Shown: positions 45,101 through 55,445, counted from the stretch's first letter. The stretch is 64,000 nt of DNA from Bernardetia sp963719525 (GCA_963719525.1 CAVRCG010000004.1:2976001-3040000); one strand, 5' to 3'. A program made the numbers and translations. Notes: generated by a model not told the origin, from the letters alone.

Positions 45101-46680
45101 GTGGAGCATCAGCAGATACAATAAAATTTAGAGTTGTACCTGTTCCAGAAATTAATATTCCAGAAAGCATAACTATTTGTGAGAATGATTCAGTAGAAAT
45201 AAATGCGTTTTTACCTTCTCATGAACCTCGCTACATGTATGAGTGGAAAAACGAAAACACAGGCGAAATTATTGATTCTACTTCTATTTATGTCTTTAAA
45301 CAAGATTCTGCAAACATCACTTACGAACCTCAAACCTATAGAGTTGGTGTTTATGATACATTAGAAGGTGGACGTTGTGGTGCAGAAAGTTTGATAACAG
45401 TTACATTTAATAGAACATCAATTACAAAAATTACAGCTTCTGATACATTAGTTTGTGTAGGTGAACAAATTACACTTACAGCAACAGGAGCAACTAATTT
45501 TAGATGGAACACAGGCGAAACAACGCAATCAATTACTTTTTCTTCCGATTCAGCAGGTATTTTTAGATATTCTGTTTTGGGAAATTATGGAGATAATGCA
45601 AATCAAAATGTTTGTGATAGCACAAAAACGAGTATTTTAGTTCAGTTTAAAGCCATTCCAAAAATCACATTAAACAAACCAGACACAATCAGTATTTGTA
45701 TAGGCGATTCTGTTCAGTTTGTTGCGAAAGGTGGATTTACTTATAATTGGTCGCATTCTCCAGCAGCAAGTGGCGATTCAGTTACCGTTTTTCCAACTGA
45801 TACAACAACGTATATAGTTACAGGATTTGATACATTGGGTTGTTCTTCTACAGATACGACGGTTATTTTGGTTCAACCTCAACTAGATTTGGGACAAGAC
45901 CAGCAACTTTGTCAAGGCGATACGGCAATTATTGGTGCGCCTCGTCCTTATAATGCAACTTATTTATGGAACACAGGACAAACTTCGGATTCGATTCGTG
46001 TCCGAAAAAGTGGACTTTATTATGTAGAAGTGAGTATTAACGAATGTAGTTATACCGATAGCGTTCAAATTACTTTTATAGAACCACCCGTTTTATCAGC
46101 AAAAGATACAATCTTGTGTTTTGAAGATGAAAATTCAAATCGTGTTTTCCATCAAATTGGAGTAAAAATAGAAAATTATGATTCTACGGCTCGTTATGCT
46201 TATCAATGGTTTGATGAGAATGAGGAATTAGTAGGACAAGATTCTCTTTTAAATGTAGAATTTGGAGGAGTTTATTTAGCACGAGTAACGGTAGAATATG
46301 CAAATTCGTGTACTGCCATTACGAGTTTGGAAGTAGAAGCGAGCTGCGAGCCACAGATTTTTATTCCAACTGCATTTACACCAAATAATGATAATCTGAA
46401 TGAAGAATGGGAAATTTTTGGGCGTTATTATTCAAACCTTCGTATAAATGTTCTTGACCGTTGGGGAATGGAAGTTTATTCTGTTTTACAAAAACGAAGT
46501 GATGACAAAATCACTTTTTGGGACGGAACATACAAAGGAAAAAATGTACCTTCTGGAGTGTATTATTATCAAGTAACCTATATAAGTCCGACAGATAGAA
46601 GTAAAACTATCAAACAAACAGGAACAGTTACTGTGGTTTATTAGATAAGTTATTCACTTTTTTTAGTCTAGAAGAAGAAA

Positions 46681-46712
46681 ACCCCTTATCAGATTTGACT
46701 TTGATAAGGGGT
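46681..46712. terminator. bidirectional terminator hairpin
   Basis: ACCCCTTATCA pairs with TGATAAGGGGT between the convergent T9SS gene and ABC ATPase gene; the flanks are A- and T-rich. Confidence 0.7.
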
Positions 46713-46745
46713 TCTGCATAAGAAATTAAATTCAAATGAATGTTC

Positions 46746-48567
46746 TTAACTAGATTTCTGTAATTTCCTCTTCAACATAATTCTTCTAATAGTATCCAAA
46801 TCTCCTTTCGGAATTGCTTGAATTAACTGTCTTGTATATTCTCGTTTTGGCTTATCATAAATATCTTCCGAAAAACCAGTTTCTACAATTTGTCCATCTT
46901 TCATTACCAAAATACGGTCAGCAATGAATTTTACAACTGCCAAATCGTGTGAAATAAAAATATAAGTTAAGTTAAATTTTTCCTTCAAATCATTCAAAAG
47001 ATTCAAAACTTGTGCTTGAACAGAAACATCTAGCGCAGAAACTGACTCATCACAAATAATAAATTTTGGCTTCAAAGCAAGCGCACGAGCAATACAGATA
47101 CGCTGACGCTGTCCACCAGAAAACTCATGTGGATAACGATTAAAATGGTAGGCATTTAGATTTACCGTTTCCAAAAGTTCGATGACGTGTTCTCTTCTTT
47201 CTTTATCATTATTCATAATCGAATGGATTCGCATCGGTTCCATTATAATTTCTCCAATCGTCATTCTAGGATTAAGCGAGCCATAAGGGTCTTGAAAAAT
47301 AATTTGCATGTCTTTTCGGATAGCACGCATTTCTTTTTGGTTCAATCCTAAAACATTTTTTCCTTCAAAGATTACTTCGCCAGATGTAGGTTCGACGAGT
47401 CTCAAAAGGCTTCTTCCTAAAGTAGATTTTCCACAACCTGATTCTCCAACTAGTCCTAATATTTCCCCGGGATAGACATCAAAAGAAACACCGTTTACTG
47501 CTTTTACAATTTCTTTTTTATTAGAAAAAAATCCTTTTGTTTTGGTAAATTCTTTTGTAAGATTTTTTATTTGTAATAATGGAGGTTGCAATACTAATTT
47601 TTCGTGGTGCTTTCTTAGTTCGGCTTCACTTTGAAAGTTTAACATCAAAGCTTGACCAACAGATTGAAATTTTGCTTCTGTAATTTCTGAAATATTTCCG
47701 TGTTCGTCGGTTGCCATAAAATCCGAAACGACAGGCAAAACACGCAGTTTCAAATCCAGACGAGGACGACATGCCAAAAGACCTTTTGTATAAGGGTGTT
47801 GAGGATTCGAAAAAATATCCCAAACTGCTCCCTCTTCAACTATTTTTCCTTGATACATCACAATAATCCTATCTGCAAACTCTGCTACAACGCCCAAATC
47901 GTGCGTAATAAAAACGACAGACATATCTTCTTTTTCTCTAAGTTCTCTCAAAATCTCTAAAATTGCAGCCTGTACCGTTACGTCTAATGCCGTTGTGGGT
48001 TCGTCTGCAATGAGTAAAAGTGGATTACAGGCAAGTGCCATCGCTATCATCACACGCTGTTTTTGTCCTCCAGATATTTCGTGAGGATAAGCGTTATAGA
48101 TACGCTCTGGATTGCTAAGATGAGCCTTTTTCGAAGAGTTGGAGAACTCTCTGTTTTGCTGATTTCTTGGTAACTGTTTCGTGTCTTACAATAGATTCTA
48201 AAACTTGATTTCCACACGTAAAAACAGGATTTAGAGAAGTCATGGGTTCTTGAAAAATCATCGAAATCTCTCCTCCTCTCAAATGTCTTAATTTGTCAAA
48301 AGGTAATTTTAATAAATCTACTTCTCCATATTCTCTTGAATTAAATAAAATCTCTCCTTCTGTATTGCAATACGGTGCATCTGGCAAAAGGCGCATCATA
48401 GACAGCGAAGTTACTGTTTTTCCAGAACCCGACTCTCCTACAATACCAACGGTTTCTCCTTTTTTGAGTTTGAGATTTACGTTTTGTACAGCTTTATGGT
48501 TTCCGTTTTCTCCTTTGAAGATTACAGATAAATTATTTATTTCAAGTAAATTAGGATTATCAGGCAT
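46746..48567 (-). pseudogene. dipeptide/oligopeptide ABC transporter ATPase (double-domain), frameshifted
   Basis: A fused two-ATPase protein of the DppDF/YejF type that powers peptide import. Domain 1 (from 48567) has Walker A GESGSGKT and EPMTSLNPVF. Then the frame breaks near 48120: LFEKGSS stop versus EKAHLSNPERIYNAYPHEIS in the other frame; removing one G from AAAAAGG restores it. Domain 1 continues VMIAMALACNPLLLIADEPTTALD. Domain 2 has GESGCGKSTLGRS, DPYGSLNPRMT, HEFSGGQRQR and a Walker B with DESVSALDVS, ending LKRKLQKSS at 46746. The other transporter parts are not nearby. Confidence 0.85.
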
Positions 48568-48822
48568 GTAAACAAATTAAGAAGTTAGATTTTAGAAGGT
48601 AGAATTTATGAGCAATACAATGAGAATTATGAAAAACAAAATTACTTATATGTATCTTTTTTTCGAACACAAAGTTATAGAAAACACAAAGAATGAGAAT
48701 ACGTTTTGAAATACTACTTCTCTACTATGTTTAATTCTACCTAAAAATAGCTATTCTTTCTATAAATAAAAAATGGTGTTCTGTTTATCAACAACTTCGT
48801 GAAATAGATAATATTAAGCAGT
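48568..48822. repeat. intergenic region with dispersed repeat CGAACACAAAGTTA, copy 2
   Basis: 48648-48707 matches 32419-32478. The rest of the gap shows nothing more. Confidence 0.6.
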
Positions 48823-49722
48823 TTATAAAACAGAAACTGTTATCCTACTTTGATTTGAATTTATAAAATCTGCTACTATATTGTAATCCATCTTTTTTCC
48901 TACTGTTATATGAATTGGAGCAGCATGTCTTTCATTTAGTTGGTGTAAAGCTCGTAAAAATCTAGCATGGGTCTTTTCTTTAAAAAAATTTCGAATAAAA
49001 AATTTAGTGTTTTTACCTTTTTCGTATTTTATTATACATTCATTTACAGCAGAAAATACTCCTTTTCCAAAATTAAACTCTAATGATTTAATTTTGTTAG
49101 CATTTAATGTATGTTCTTTTATACCATAATTAGTACTAAATCCTATTCCTTTAGTAGAAATAAAAAAGGTGTTTTTTGTAAATTTTCGGTGAATAGTTTC
49201 TAATTTTTTTCCGTTAATACTATTATGAAAATATTTGGATATGATTGCAATTATAATCAAAATAACTCCACCAGAAAGAGGTAATGGATTTTGATTTATA
49301 AATCCTATAATTGCTGATACCAAAAATCCAAAAATAACTATAAAAGCAAGAGGTGCGCCATTAAATAAATCGTGATAATCTGAAAGTTCTCTATTTTTTA
49401 CCTTCCATTTCGAACCGTAAAGCTTAGGAATATTTTCACTTCCTTCAATAGGAACGATAAAAGTATGAAAATAAATTTCATCTTTTATAATCAAATCTAG
49501 CTTTGTAGAAGGGAATTCAATTAATGTTTCGGACTGATTGCAATGTTTTTTATCCAAATACTTCCACGTATCAACTAGAAAAACAGATTTACAACTCGCA
49601 CAAAAAACCACTTCATTTGCTTCTACAATAGAATCTCCTGTAATTGGGTCTTTTCTATTTTGAGCTAAGAAATTTTGGTGTTCTTGTGAAGTGGAATCTA
49701 TTTTATGAATATTCATCTGCAA
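48823..49722 (-). CDS. hypothetical membrane protein with zinc-ribbon-like N-terminus
   Basis: A 299-residue protein. The N-terminal part has FCASCKSVFLVDTWKYLDKKHC (split: FCASCKSVF, KYLDKKHC), a CxxC plus HC pair suggesting a metal-binding RING-like or zinc-ribbon fold. The middle has two helices (APLAFIVIFGFLVSAIIGF, LPLSGGVILIIIAIISKYF). The C-terminal part resembles a PH-like domain (FISTKGIGFSTNYGIKEH, split). Function unknown. It lies 9 bases downstream of the rfbD stop, so the two may be co-transcribed. Confidence 0.55.
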   Translation of the reverse strand: MQMNIHKIDSTSQEHQNFLAQNRKDPITGDSIVEANEVVFCASCKSVFLVDTWKYLDKKHCNQSETLIEFPSTKLDLIIKDEIYFHTFIVPIEGSENIPKLYGSKWKVKNRELSDYHDLFNGAPLAFIVIFGFLVSAIIGFINQNPLPLSGGVILIIIAIISKYFHNSINGKKLETIHRKFTKNTFFISTKGIGFSTNYGIKEHTLNANKIKSLEFNFGKGVFSAVNECIIKYEKGKNTKFFIRNFFKEKTHARFLRALHQLNERHAAPIHITVGKKMDYNIVADFINSNQSRITVSVL

Positions 49723-49731
49723 CTATTTTGC

Positions 49732-50604
49732 TTACATTTTATTCAAACAACGCCTTAAAGCATCTCTCCAATGTGAAATCTCAATATCAAAATTTTGTTT
49801 AATTTTAGATTTATCTAACACGCTATACGAAGGACGTTCTGCTGCCGTTGGAAACTCTATCGAACGAACAGGCTGCAAATTCACTTTTTTATCTTTTGTC
49901 TGTTTGGATAATTCGAAAATAGCTTGAGCAAAATCATACCAACTCGCTACACCTTCATTTGAATAATGATATGTTCCCCACAAATGAGGTTCGACAAACT
50001 TTTTCTGTTCCAAACTTAGGATAATTTGAAGAATGGTATCAGCCAAATCTCTTGCATAGGTTGGAGTTCCTACTTGGTCATAGACTACATTCAATGGATT
50101 TTTGTCAGTAAGAGAAAGCATTGTCTTTACGAAATTTTTGCCAAACGTAGAATAAAGCCACGCCGTTCTCAAAATAATAGTGTGTGGATTATGCTGCAAA
50201 ACTATTTTTTCGCCTTGCCACTTCGAAGTTCCATAAACTCCTTTCGGATTTGGTGTATCGTTTTCTGTGTAAGGTGTACATTTCTGTCCATCAAAAACAA
50301 AATCGGTTGAAATATGAATCAAACGAACGCCATGTTTTTCACAGGCTTTTGCAAGGTTTGTTGTTCCCACTACATTTACTTCATAAGCTGCTAATTTATC
50401 ATTTTCAGAAGCATCGACGGCTGTATAAGCTGCTGCATTGATACAATAATCAAAACGCTGGAGGTTGAATTGCTCGTTTACACGCTTTGGGTGAGTAATA
50501 TCCAATTTTTCAAAATCGGTAAAATGAAAATCAAAAGGATATGCTTTTTTTAAGGCTTGAAGTTCTTGTCCTAATTGTCCGTCTGCTCCTGTTACTAAAA
50601 TCAT
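49732..50604 (-). CDS. rfbD: dTDP-4-dehydrorhamnose reductase
   Basis: A 290-residue SDR-fold RmlD/RfbD, the final step of dTDP-L-rhamnose synthesis for surface polysaccharide. MILVTGADGQLGQELQALK is the Rossmann motif. INAAAYTAVDASENDKLAA, HISTDFVFDG, YGTSKWQGE (Tyr/Lys) and LRTAWLYSTFGKNFVKTML (split) are family-typical. The start at ATG 50604 is fixed by the Rossmann motif; the longer frame runs into an upstream repeat. Other rml genes are not adjacent. Confidence 0.93.
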   Translation of the reverse strand: MILVTGADGQLGQELQALKKAYPFDFHFTDFEKLDITHPKRVNEQFNLQRFDYCINAAAYTAVDASENDKLAAYEVNVVGTTNLAKACEKHGVRLIHISTDFVFDGQKCTPYTENDTPNPKGVYGTSKWQGEKIVLQHNPHTIILRTAWLYSTFGKNFVKTMLSLTDKNPLNVVYDQVGTPTYARDLADTILQIILSLEQKKFVEPHLWGTYHYSNEGVASWYDFAQAIFELSKQTKDKKVNLQPVRSIEFPTAAERPSYSVLDKSKIKQNFDIEISHWRDALRRCLNKM

Positions 50605-50621
50605 AGGTTGTGTATTTTTGA

Positions 50622-50722
50622 AGTAGCAGACAGTTTCCAACTGTCTGAAATGTAATACTTTACTATTTTTCAAACAGCTTCAATGTTATTCTAAAATAAA
50701 CAGTTGGAAACTGTTTGCTACG
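50622..50722. repeat. inverted-end repeat GTAGCnGACAGTTTCCAACT, copy 1
   Basis: AGTAGCAGACAGTTTCCAACT at one end and AGTTGGAAACTGTTTGCTACGT, its inverse, at the other. Similar at 56346-56412. It fills the purH-rfbD gap. Confidence 0.8.
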
Positions 50723-50727
50723 TTTTT

Positions 50728-52302
50728 TTAATGTTTGAAATGTCTAGTGCCTGTCAAAACCATTGCCATATCGTGTTTGTCACACATATCAATCGAATCT
50801 TGGTCTTTTATTGAACCCCCAGGTTGAATAACGGCACTAATTCCTTCTTGGGCTGCAATCTCAACACAATCTGGAAAAGGAAAAAAGGCATCAGAAGCCA
50901 TAACAGCACCTTTTAAATCAAAACCAAAAACTTTTGCTTTTGCAATTGCTTGTCTTAGCGCATCTACACGAGAAGTTTGTCCGACACCACTAGCCAAAAG
51001 TTGTCCTTCATTTGCCAAAATAATTGTATTCGATTTGGTATGTTTGACTAATTTGTTGGCAAAGAGTAAGGCTTCAATTTCCTGATGAGTTGGTTCTTTT
51101 TTGGTTACTGTTTTGAGGTCTTTTTCTGTTTCACTTTTCTTGTCTGCATCTTGCGAAATTACACCGTTCAAAAGTGTTTTGTAATGGACATGTGGAAAAT
51201 CTACATCTTTACGTTTCAATAGAATACGATTTTTCTTTTGAGAAAGAATATCGTAAGCTGCATCTGAAAAACTAGGGGCAATCAAAACTTCAAAAAACAA
51301 ACTATTCATGGCTTCGGCTGCATCTTTATCAACCTCAACATTCGTAATCAAAACGCCTCCAAAAGCAGAAAGTGTATCGGCTGCAAATGCCTTTTCATAA
51401 GCTTCTTTGACTGTTTTTCCTGTTGCCATTCCACAAGCGTTTGTATGTTTTAGAATAGCAAAGGCAGGAGTTTGGTTTTCAGAATTATCAGATTGATTAG
51501 TAGAAATAGGAGAAAACTCATCAATCAAAGCAACGGCAGCATCAACATCGACAAGATTATTGTAGGATAATTCTTTACCATTTATTTGTTTGAAAAGGGC
51601 TTCCAAATCTCCATAAAAATAACCTCTTTGATGTGGATTTTCTCCATATCTCAATGCTCTTCCTTGTTTTATGCTTTCCTTAAAAACCAAATTCAAATCA
51701 TCTCCCTGTGTAGCAATTTGGTTAAAATGATTAAAAATAGCTGTGTCGTAATGTGAAGTTGTATTAAATGCCTTTGTAGCAAATTTACGTCTAGTTTCTA
51801 GGTTTGTGCTTCCGTTTTGTTCTCTCAAAATAGTATTCAGAAAATCATATTCTTTTCTATCCGAAACAATAACTACATCGTTATAATTTTTGGCTGCTGC
51901 ACGAATAAGCGCAATGCCACCAATATCTATTTTTTCTATAATCTCATCTTCTCCTGCACCCGATTTTACAGTTTCTTCAAAAGGATATAAATCTACAATT
52001 ACCAAATCAATTTCTGGAATATCATATTCTTTTGCTTCTTCTTTATCGCTTTCAAGATTGCGACGGTGCAAAATTCCTCCAAAAACTTTTGGGTGAAGCG
52101 TCTTTACTCGTCCTCCAAAAATAGAAGGATAAGAGGTAAGGTCTTCTACACGAGCTACTGAAATGCCTTGTTCTTCGATAAATTTTTGAGTTCCTCCTGT
52201 TGAATAAATTGTAACTCCTTGACTAGCAAGCGTTTGTAAAAGAGGTTCTAAGCCGTCTTTATAAAATACTGAAATAAGTGCAGATTTGATTTTCTTTTGC
52301 AT
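50728..52302 (-). CDS. purH: bifunctional AICAR formyltransferase/IMP cyclohydrolase
   Basis: A 524-residue PurH catalysing the last two steps of IMP synthesis. The N-terminal IMP cyclohydrolase (MQKKIKSALISVFYKDGLEP, STGGTQKFIEEQG, GRVKTLHPKVFGGIL, NLYPFEET-type VDLYPFEETV) is followed by AICAR transformylase with LRYGENPHQRG, ILKHTNACGMA and the catalytic C-terminus SDAFFPFPDCVE, VIQPGGSIKDQD and LTGTRHFKH. Length is typical. No other purine gene is adjacent. Confidence 0.97.
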   Translation of the reverse strand: MQKKIKSALISVFYKDGLEPLLQTLASQGVTIYSTGGTQKFIEEQGISVARVEDLTSYPSIFGGRVKTLHPKVFGGILHRRNLESDKEEAKEYDIPEIDLVIVDLYPFEETVKSGAGEDEIIEKIDIGGIALIRAAAKNYNDVVIVSDRKEYDFLNTILREQNGSTNLETRRKFATKAFNTTSHYDTAIFNHFNQIATQGDDLNLVFKESIKQGRALRYGENPHQRGYFYGDLEALFKQINGKELSYNNLVDVDAAVALIDEFSPISTNQSDNSENQTPAFAILKHTNACGMATGKTVKEAYEKAFAADTLSAFGGVLITNVEVDKDAAEAMNSLFFEVLIAPSFSDAAYDILSQKKNRILLKRKDVDFPHVHYKTLLNGVISQDADKKSETEKDLKTVTKKEPTHQEIEALLFANKLVKHTKSNTIILANEGQLLASGVGQTSRVDALRQAIAKAKVFGFDLKGAVMASDAFFPFPDCVEIAAQEGISAVIQPGGSIKDQDSIDMCDKHDMAMVLTGTRHFKH

Positions 52303-52514
52303 AAGAAGTTTTGAGTTTTTGCTGTATGGTTGAATATTCTATTTATTCAGCAGAATATATTTTCGTACAATGTTTCTACAAAACTACATATAAATCTTAA
52401 AAATGAAAGGGGGAATTGTAGATTAAATCTTTAGTTCTACAAATAGGACGTTGCTCTGCAACTAAAAATCAAAATATATTTAGATTCAAGTTATTAAAAT
52501 AACATTGCTTTCTT

Positions 52515-52940
52515 TCATTCCTCTCCAAAATACTCCACATAATTTTTCTCTGTTTCGAAAAGTGTAAGCGAATGTAGAACTGCGTTCTTTTCTGCTAAAT
52601 CTATAATTTTTGGCGCAAGTATTTTCCAAAACTCCATAATAATTATTTCACAAGACGGAATTTTGTCTTTCAGAAATTCTACTTCAATATTTAGATTTTT
52701 GTGATCGACTTTATCTATAATTTCTTCACGAATTAGTTTTCCCAATTTTTTCAAGTCCAAAACACAGCCTGTTTCTGGATTGACTTTTCCTTTTACTTTT
52801 ACAATCAACTCGAAATTATGTCCATGAAAATATTGATTCGAACAAATTCCGAATTCTTCTTCGTTTCTCTCATCACTCCAAGCAGGATTAAATAATCGGT
52901 GTGAAGCGCAAAAATGTTCTTTTCGGCACAAATAAACCAT
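52515..52940 (-). CDS. queD: 6-carboxytetrahydropterin/pyruvoyltetrahydropterin synthase
   Basis: A 141-residue tunnelling-fold enzyme of queuosine or folate-like metabolism. Zinc ligands: H in FCASHRL and HGH in YFHGHNFEL; the ligand and active-site Cys in ETGCVLDLKKLGKL (split) and a Cys in GICSNQ are visible. A C-terminal LHSLTLFETEKNYVEYFG (split) matches. MVYLCRKEHFCASHRLFNPAWSDE is the usual start. QueD or folate-type PTPS cannot be told apart by eye. Stand-alone. Confidence 0.9.
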   Translation of the reverse strand: MVYLCRKEHFCASHRLFNPAWSDERNEEEFGICSNQYFHGHNFELIVKVKGKVNPETGCVLDLKKLGKLIREEIIDKVDHKNLNIEVEFLKDKIPSCEIIIMEFWKILAPKIIDLAEKNAVLHSLTLFETEKNYVEYFGEE

Positions 52941-53275
52941 AGCTTTATCTTTTACTTTTTCTTAGATTTAATAAATCTCTAATTAAGTCTGGTATTTTTA
53001 TTTTAGAACACAAAATTACGCTTATTCTTTCAAAATTGATAATTTTATTTTAAAAGTGTACTAGCTGCATTTATTAAAACACTAGTTTTAGAGATAAGAC
53101 GAATGTAAAAGACAATTACTGCTTTTTGTAGAACATAGATTTTACGAATTAAACAGATTAAAGTATCTTTTTTAATTGTTCAACTCAACATAGCAATTTG
53201 ATTTATCAAAATATGAAACTATATTTGAACTTTATTAAGAATTGATTCTCCACAAAACTAGTTCTGCAACGTATT
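52941..53275. other. intergenic region before the symporter
   Basis: 335 bases, divergent. A full promoter is visible at 53197-53227; nothing more was found. Confidence 0.5.
53197..53227 (+). promoter_or_regulatory. Bacteroidota-type promoter for the symporter
   Basis: TTTG at 53197-53200, a 19-base gap, then TATATTTG at 53220-53227: both boxes match the consensus and the spacing is exact. It is 49 bases before the ATG at 53276. Confidence 0.7.
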
Positions 53276-54571
53276 ATGAAAAAATCTTTCAAACTCGCTC
53301 TACATTGGCAAATTATTATTGGAATGATACTCGGTGTTGTATTTGGAATAGCTGCTGTTTTGATGGGTTGGAGTGGTTTTGTAACGGATTGGGTTCAGCC
53401 GTGGGGAAAGATTTTTGTCAATTCTTTGAAAATGATTGCGATGCCACTTGTTTTTATTTCTTTGATACAAGGAATTGCAAGTATGAGTGATATTTCGAAA
53501 CTCTCTCGTTTGGGAACTCGTACAATAGGAATTTATTTGATTACGACAGTTGTAGCTATTACAATCGGACTTGTTTTGGCTAATGTTATTCAACCTGGGA
53601 AAGCATTTTCAGAAGAGAAACGATTAGAATTTGCTCAAAAATATGCCGAAAAAACAAAGGCTAGTCAAGAAAAAGCGAAAAAAGTAGAAGAAGCAAATCC
53701 ATTACAACCTATTATCGATATTGTTCCAGATAATGTAGTCAAAGCAGCTACCGAAAACCAAAATATGCTGCAAGTAATATTTTTTGCTGTTTTGTTTGGT
53801 GTTGCTTTAGTGATGATTGACTATAAAAAAGGCGAAATTATCAAAAAAGGATTTGATGCCCTCAATGATTTGGTCATAAAAATAGTAGAAATCTTGATGC
53901 TCTTTGCGCCTTATGGTGTCTTTGCGCTGCTGGCTTTTTTGATTGTAGATTTTGCAGAAGGAGATTTGAATAAAGTAGTGGAGCTTTTTAAAGTAGTTGG
54001 TTTGTACTGCTTGACAGTAATTTTAGGACTTGTTTTGATGATTGTTTTTTATGTTGTTGTATTGATGATTTTTGCTCGTTACAATCCATTACAATTTTTT
54101 CAAGGAATTGCTCCAGCACAACTTTTGGCTTTTTCTACCAGCTCTAGTGCTGCTACTTTGCCTGTTACGATGGAGAGAGTAAACAAATTTTTGGGCGTTC
54201 CGAAAGAAATTGTAAGTTTTGTTTTGCCTGTCGGTGCAACTGTAAATATGGATGGAACAAGTCTGTATCAAGGTGTGGCAGCTATTTTTATTGCACAAGC
54301 GTATGGAATGGATTTGACTATTGTAGAGCAATTGGGAATTGTCTTGACGGCTACACTTGCTTCCGTTGGTGCTGCTGCTGTTCCGGGGGCTGGTATTTTG
54401 ATGCTCGTTATTGTTTTGGAACAAGCCAGAATTCCTTCCGATGGAATCAATCTTATTTTGGGAGTAGATAGGCTTTTGGATATGTGCCGAACGGTTGTCA
54501 ATGTTACAGGCGATGCTACGGTTTCGCTTTTAGTAGCAAAATCTGAAAATGAACGATTAGATGGAGAATGA
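53276..54571 (+). CDS. dicarboxylate/amino acid:cation symporter (DAACS)
   Basis: A 431-residue multi-span inner-membrane symporter, likely importing aspartate, glutamate or C4-dicarboxylates with protons or sodium. Family signatures: GKIFVNSLKMIAMPLVFISLI (split), the serine-rich hairpin FSTSSSAATLPVTMERV, the binding motif GATVNMDGTSLYQG, and VGAAAVPGAGILML; C-terminal DRLLDMCRTVVNVTGDA. Length and start are normal. A TTTG-N19-TATATTTG promoter lies 49 bases upstream. Substrate cannot be fixed from sequence. Confidence 0.93.
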   Translation: MKKSFKLALHWQIIIGMILGVVFGIAAVLMGWSGFVTDWVQPWGKIFVNSLKMIAMPLVFISLIQGIASMSDISKLSRLGTRTIGIYLITTVVAITIGLVLANVIQPGKAFSEEKRLEFAQKYAEKTKASQEKAKKVEEANPLQPIIDIVPDNVVKAATENQNMLQVIFFAVLFGVALVMIDYKKGEIIKKGFDALNDLVIKIVEILMLFAPYGVFALLAFLIVDFAEGDLNKVVELFKVVGLYCLTVILGLVLMIVFYVVVLMIFARYNPLQFFQGIAPAQLLAFSTSSSAATLPVTMERVNKFLGVPKEIVSFVLPVGATVNMDGTSLYQGVAAIFIAQAYGMDLTIVEQLGIVLTATLASVGAAAVPGAGILMLVIVLEQARIPSDGINLILGVDRLLDMCRTVVNVTGDATVSLLVAKSENERLDGE

Positions 54572-54605
54572 TTTTTTGGGAATTAGGGAATGGAGAACGG
54601 TAATA

Positions 54606-54692
54606 CAGAATACAAATACACGGCAGGATGCCGAATACATATTGCTCACTCGTTACAAACGAGCGAGAGCGATCTTACGAGCGACAGCAGGG
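54606..54692. repeat. inverted-repeat element, CTCGTTACAAACGAG family, copy 1
   Basis: Contains the palindromes CGGCAGGATGCCG and CTCGTTACAAACGAG. It is the near-perfect inverse of 55358-55445, and the pair encloses the orphan gene at 54707-55270. Confidence 0.85.
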
Positions 54693-54706
54693 GATACCCA
54701 CAGTTT

Positions 54707-55270
54707 TTATATTTCGTTTCCTTTTCCGTCAGTTACTATAATTGTTCTTTGTCCAATATTTGGTTCAACAAAAAGTCCCATTTTTTCAATCCGATTTATT
54801 GTCGATTTTTCAAATTCCGAACACTCAACATACATATGATAATCATATCCGAAAGTTATTTTAAATTTAGATCCGAGTAAGTTCATCCAAATAGTTTCTC
54901 TTAAAATCAAGCGAATCATTTTTTGAATCTGCGTTAAATTCAGAGTAGTTCCGTTTTCCAAAATGTCAATTTCATTATTAAAATCAATATCAATGTTCTT
55001 TAATCGACCATTTTTTCTATAAATTTCAAAATCTTCAAATGTATCACGTAATTCTAATGAGTCAATTTTTAGACTTGTTATATTTTTTTCGTTAAGAATC
55101 AGTTTTATAGATTCAGCATATGCCGTTTCAGTTTTTTCATATTCTTCAAAATCCACATTTCTATATTCAGATTTTCCAATATCGCTAATCGCTGTCCATT
55201 CGGAATTATCCACAAAATGACCTTCTTCATTTCTCTTTTTTGGGTCAAATTTTGTTATTCTATAAGTCAT
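54707..55270 (-). CDS. orphan hypothetical protein between inverted repeats
   Basis: A 187-residue soluble protein, MTYRITKFDPKKRNEEGHFV at the start. It is rich in charged residues, with a mixed alpha/beta pattern (KNIDIDFNNEIDILENG, LRETIWMNLLGSKFKITFGY), and the C-terminus carries VEPNIGQRTIIVTDG. I do not recognise the family; small proteins of this style are often polymorphic-toxin immunity proteins, but there is no toxin gene here. Its flanks are an inverted repeat pair (54606-54692 and 55358-55445), so it may have moved as a cassette. Confidence 0.55.
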   Translation of the reverse strand: MTYRITKFDPKKRNEEGHFVDNSEWTAISDIGKSEYRNVDFEEYEKTETAYAESIKLILNEKNITSLKIDSLELRDTFEDFEIYRKNGRLKNIDIDFNNEIDILENGTTLNLTQIQKMIRLILRETIWMNLLGSKFKITFGYDYHMYVECSEFEKSTINRIEKMGLFVEPNIGQRTIIVTDGKGNEI

Positions 55271-55357
55271 TTTCTCAAATTGTAGATAACTTGTTTATAA
55301 ACGCAACTGCGTTCAATTATAAAAAAACTCCAGCTGTAGCTCGCACAATTGCCCTCG

Positions 55358-55445
55358 TCCCCAGCCGTCGCTCGTAAGATTGCTCTCGCTCGTTTGTAAC
55401 GAGTGAGCAATATGTATTCGGCATCTTGCCGTGTATTTGTATTTC
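55358..55445. repeat. inverted-repeat element, CTCGTTACAAACGAG family, copy 2
   Basis: Reverse complement of 54606-54692 with only a few changes. Confidence 0.85.

Larger units (their letters stand above)
39547..46644 (+). pseudogene. giant T9SS surface protein (BspA-like repeats, HYR domains), interrupted by IS630
   Basis: The gene was about 1913 codons before the insertion. It starts with a signal peptide (FFFTSLLLLILFFAGL..VNAQA) at 39547 and is cut at codon ACT AG(A) by the IS at 40016-41369. After the IS it resumes in frame (RVTDMSYMF at 41371). It then has ten 25-residue DUF285/BspA-like repeats (WNTSAVTNM..MF..SFNQDI) to about 42165, and a choice-of-anchor-D-like domain (about 42340-42700). 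Four HYR repeats (about 42715-43620; TATDNCG..) and several Ig/PKD-like segments follow. The C-terminus FIPTAFTPNNDNLNEEW is a gliding-motility-type (type B) T9SS sorting domain. Removing the IS plus one TA restores an uninterrupted frame. Confidence 0.9.
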
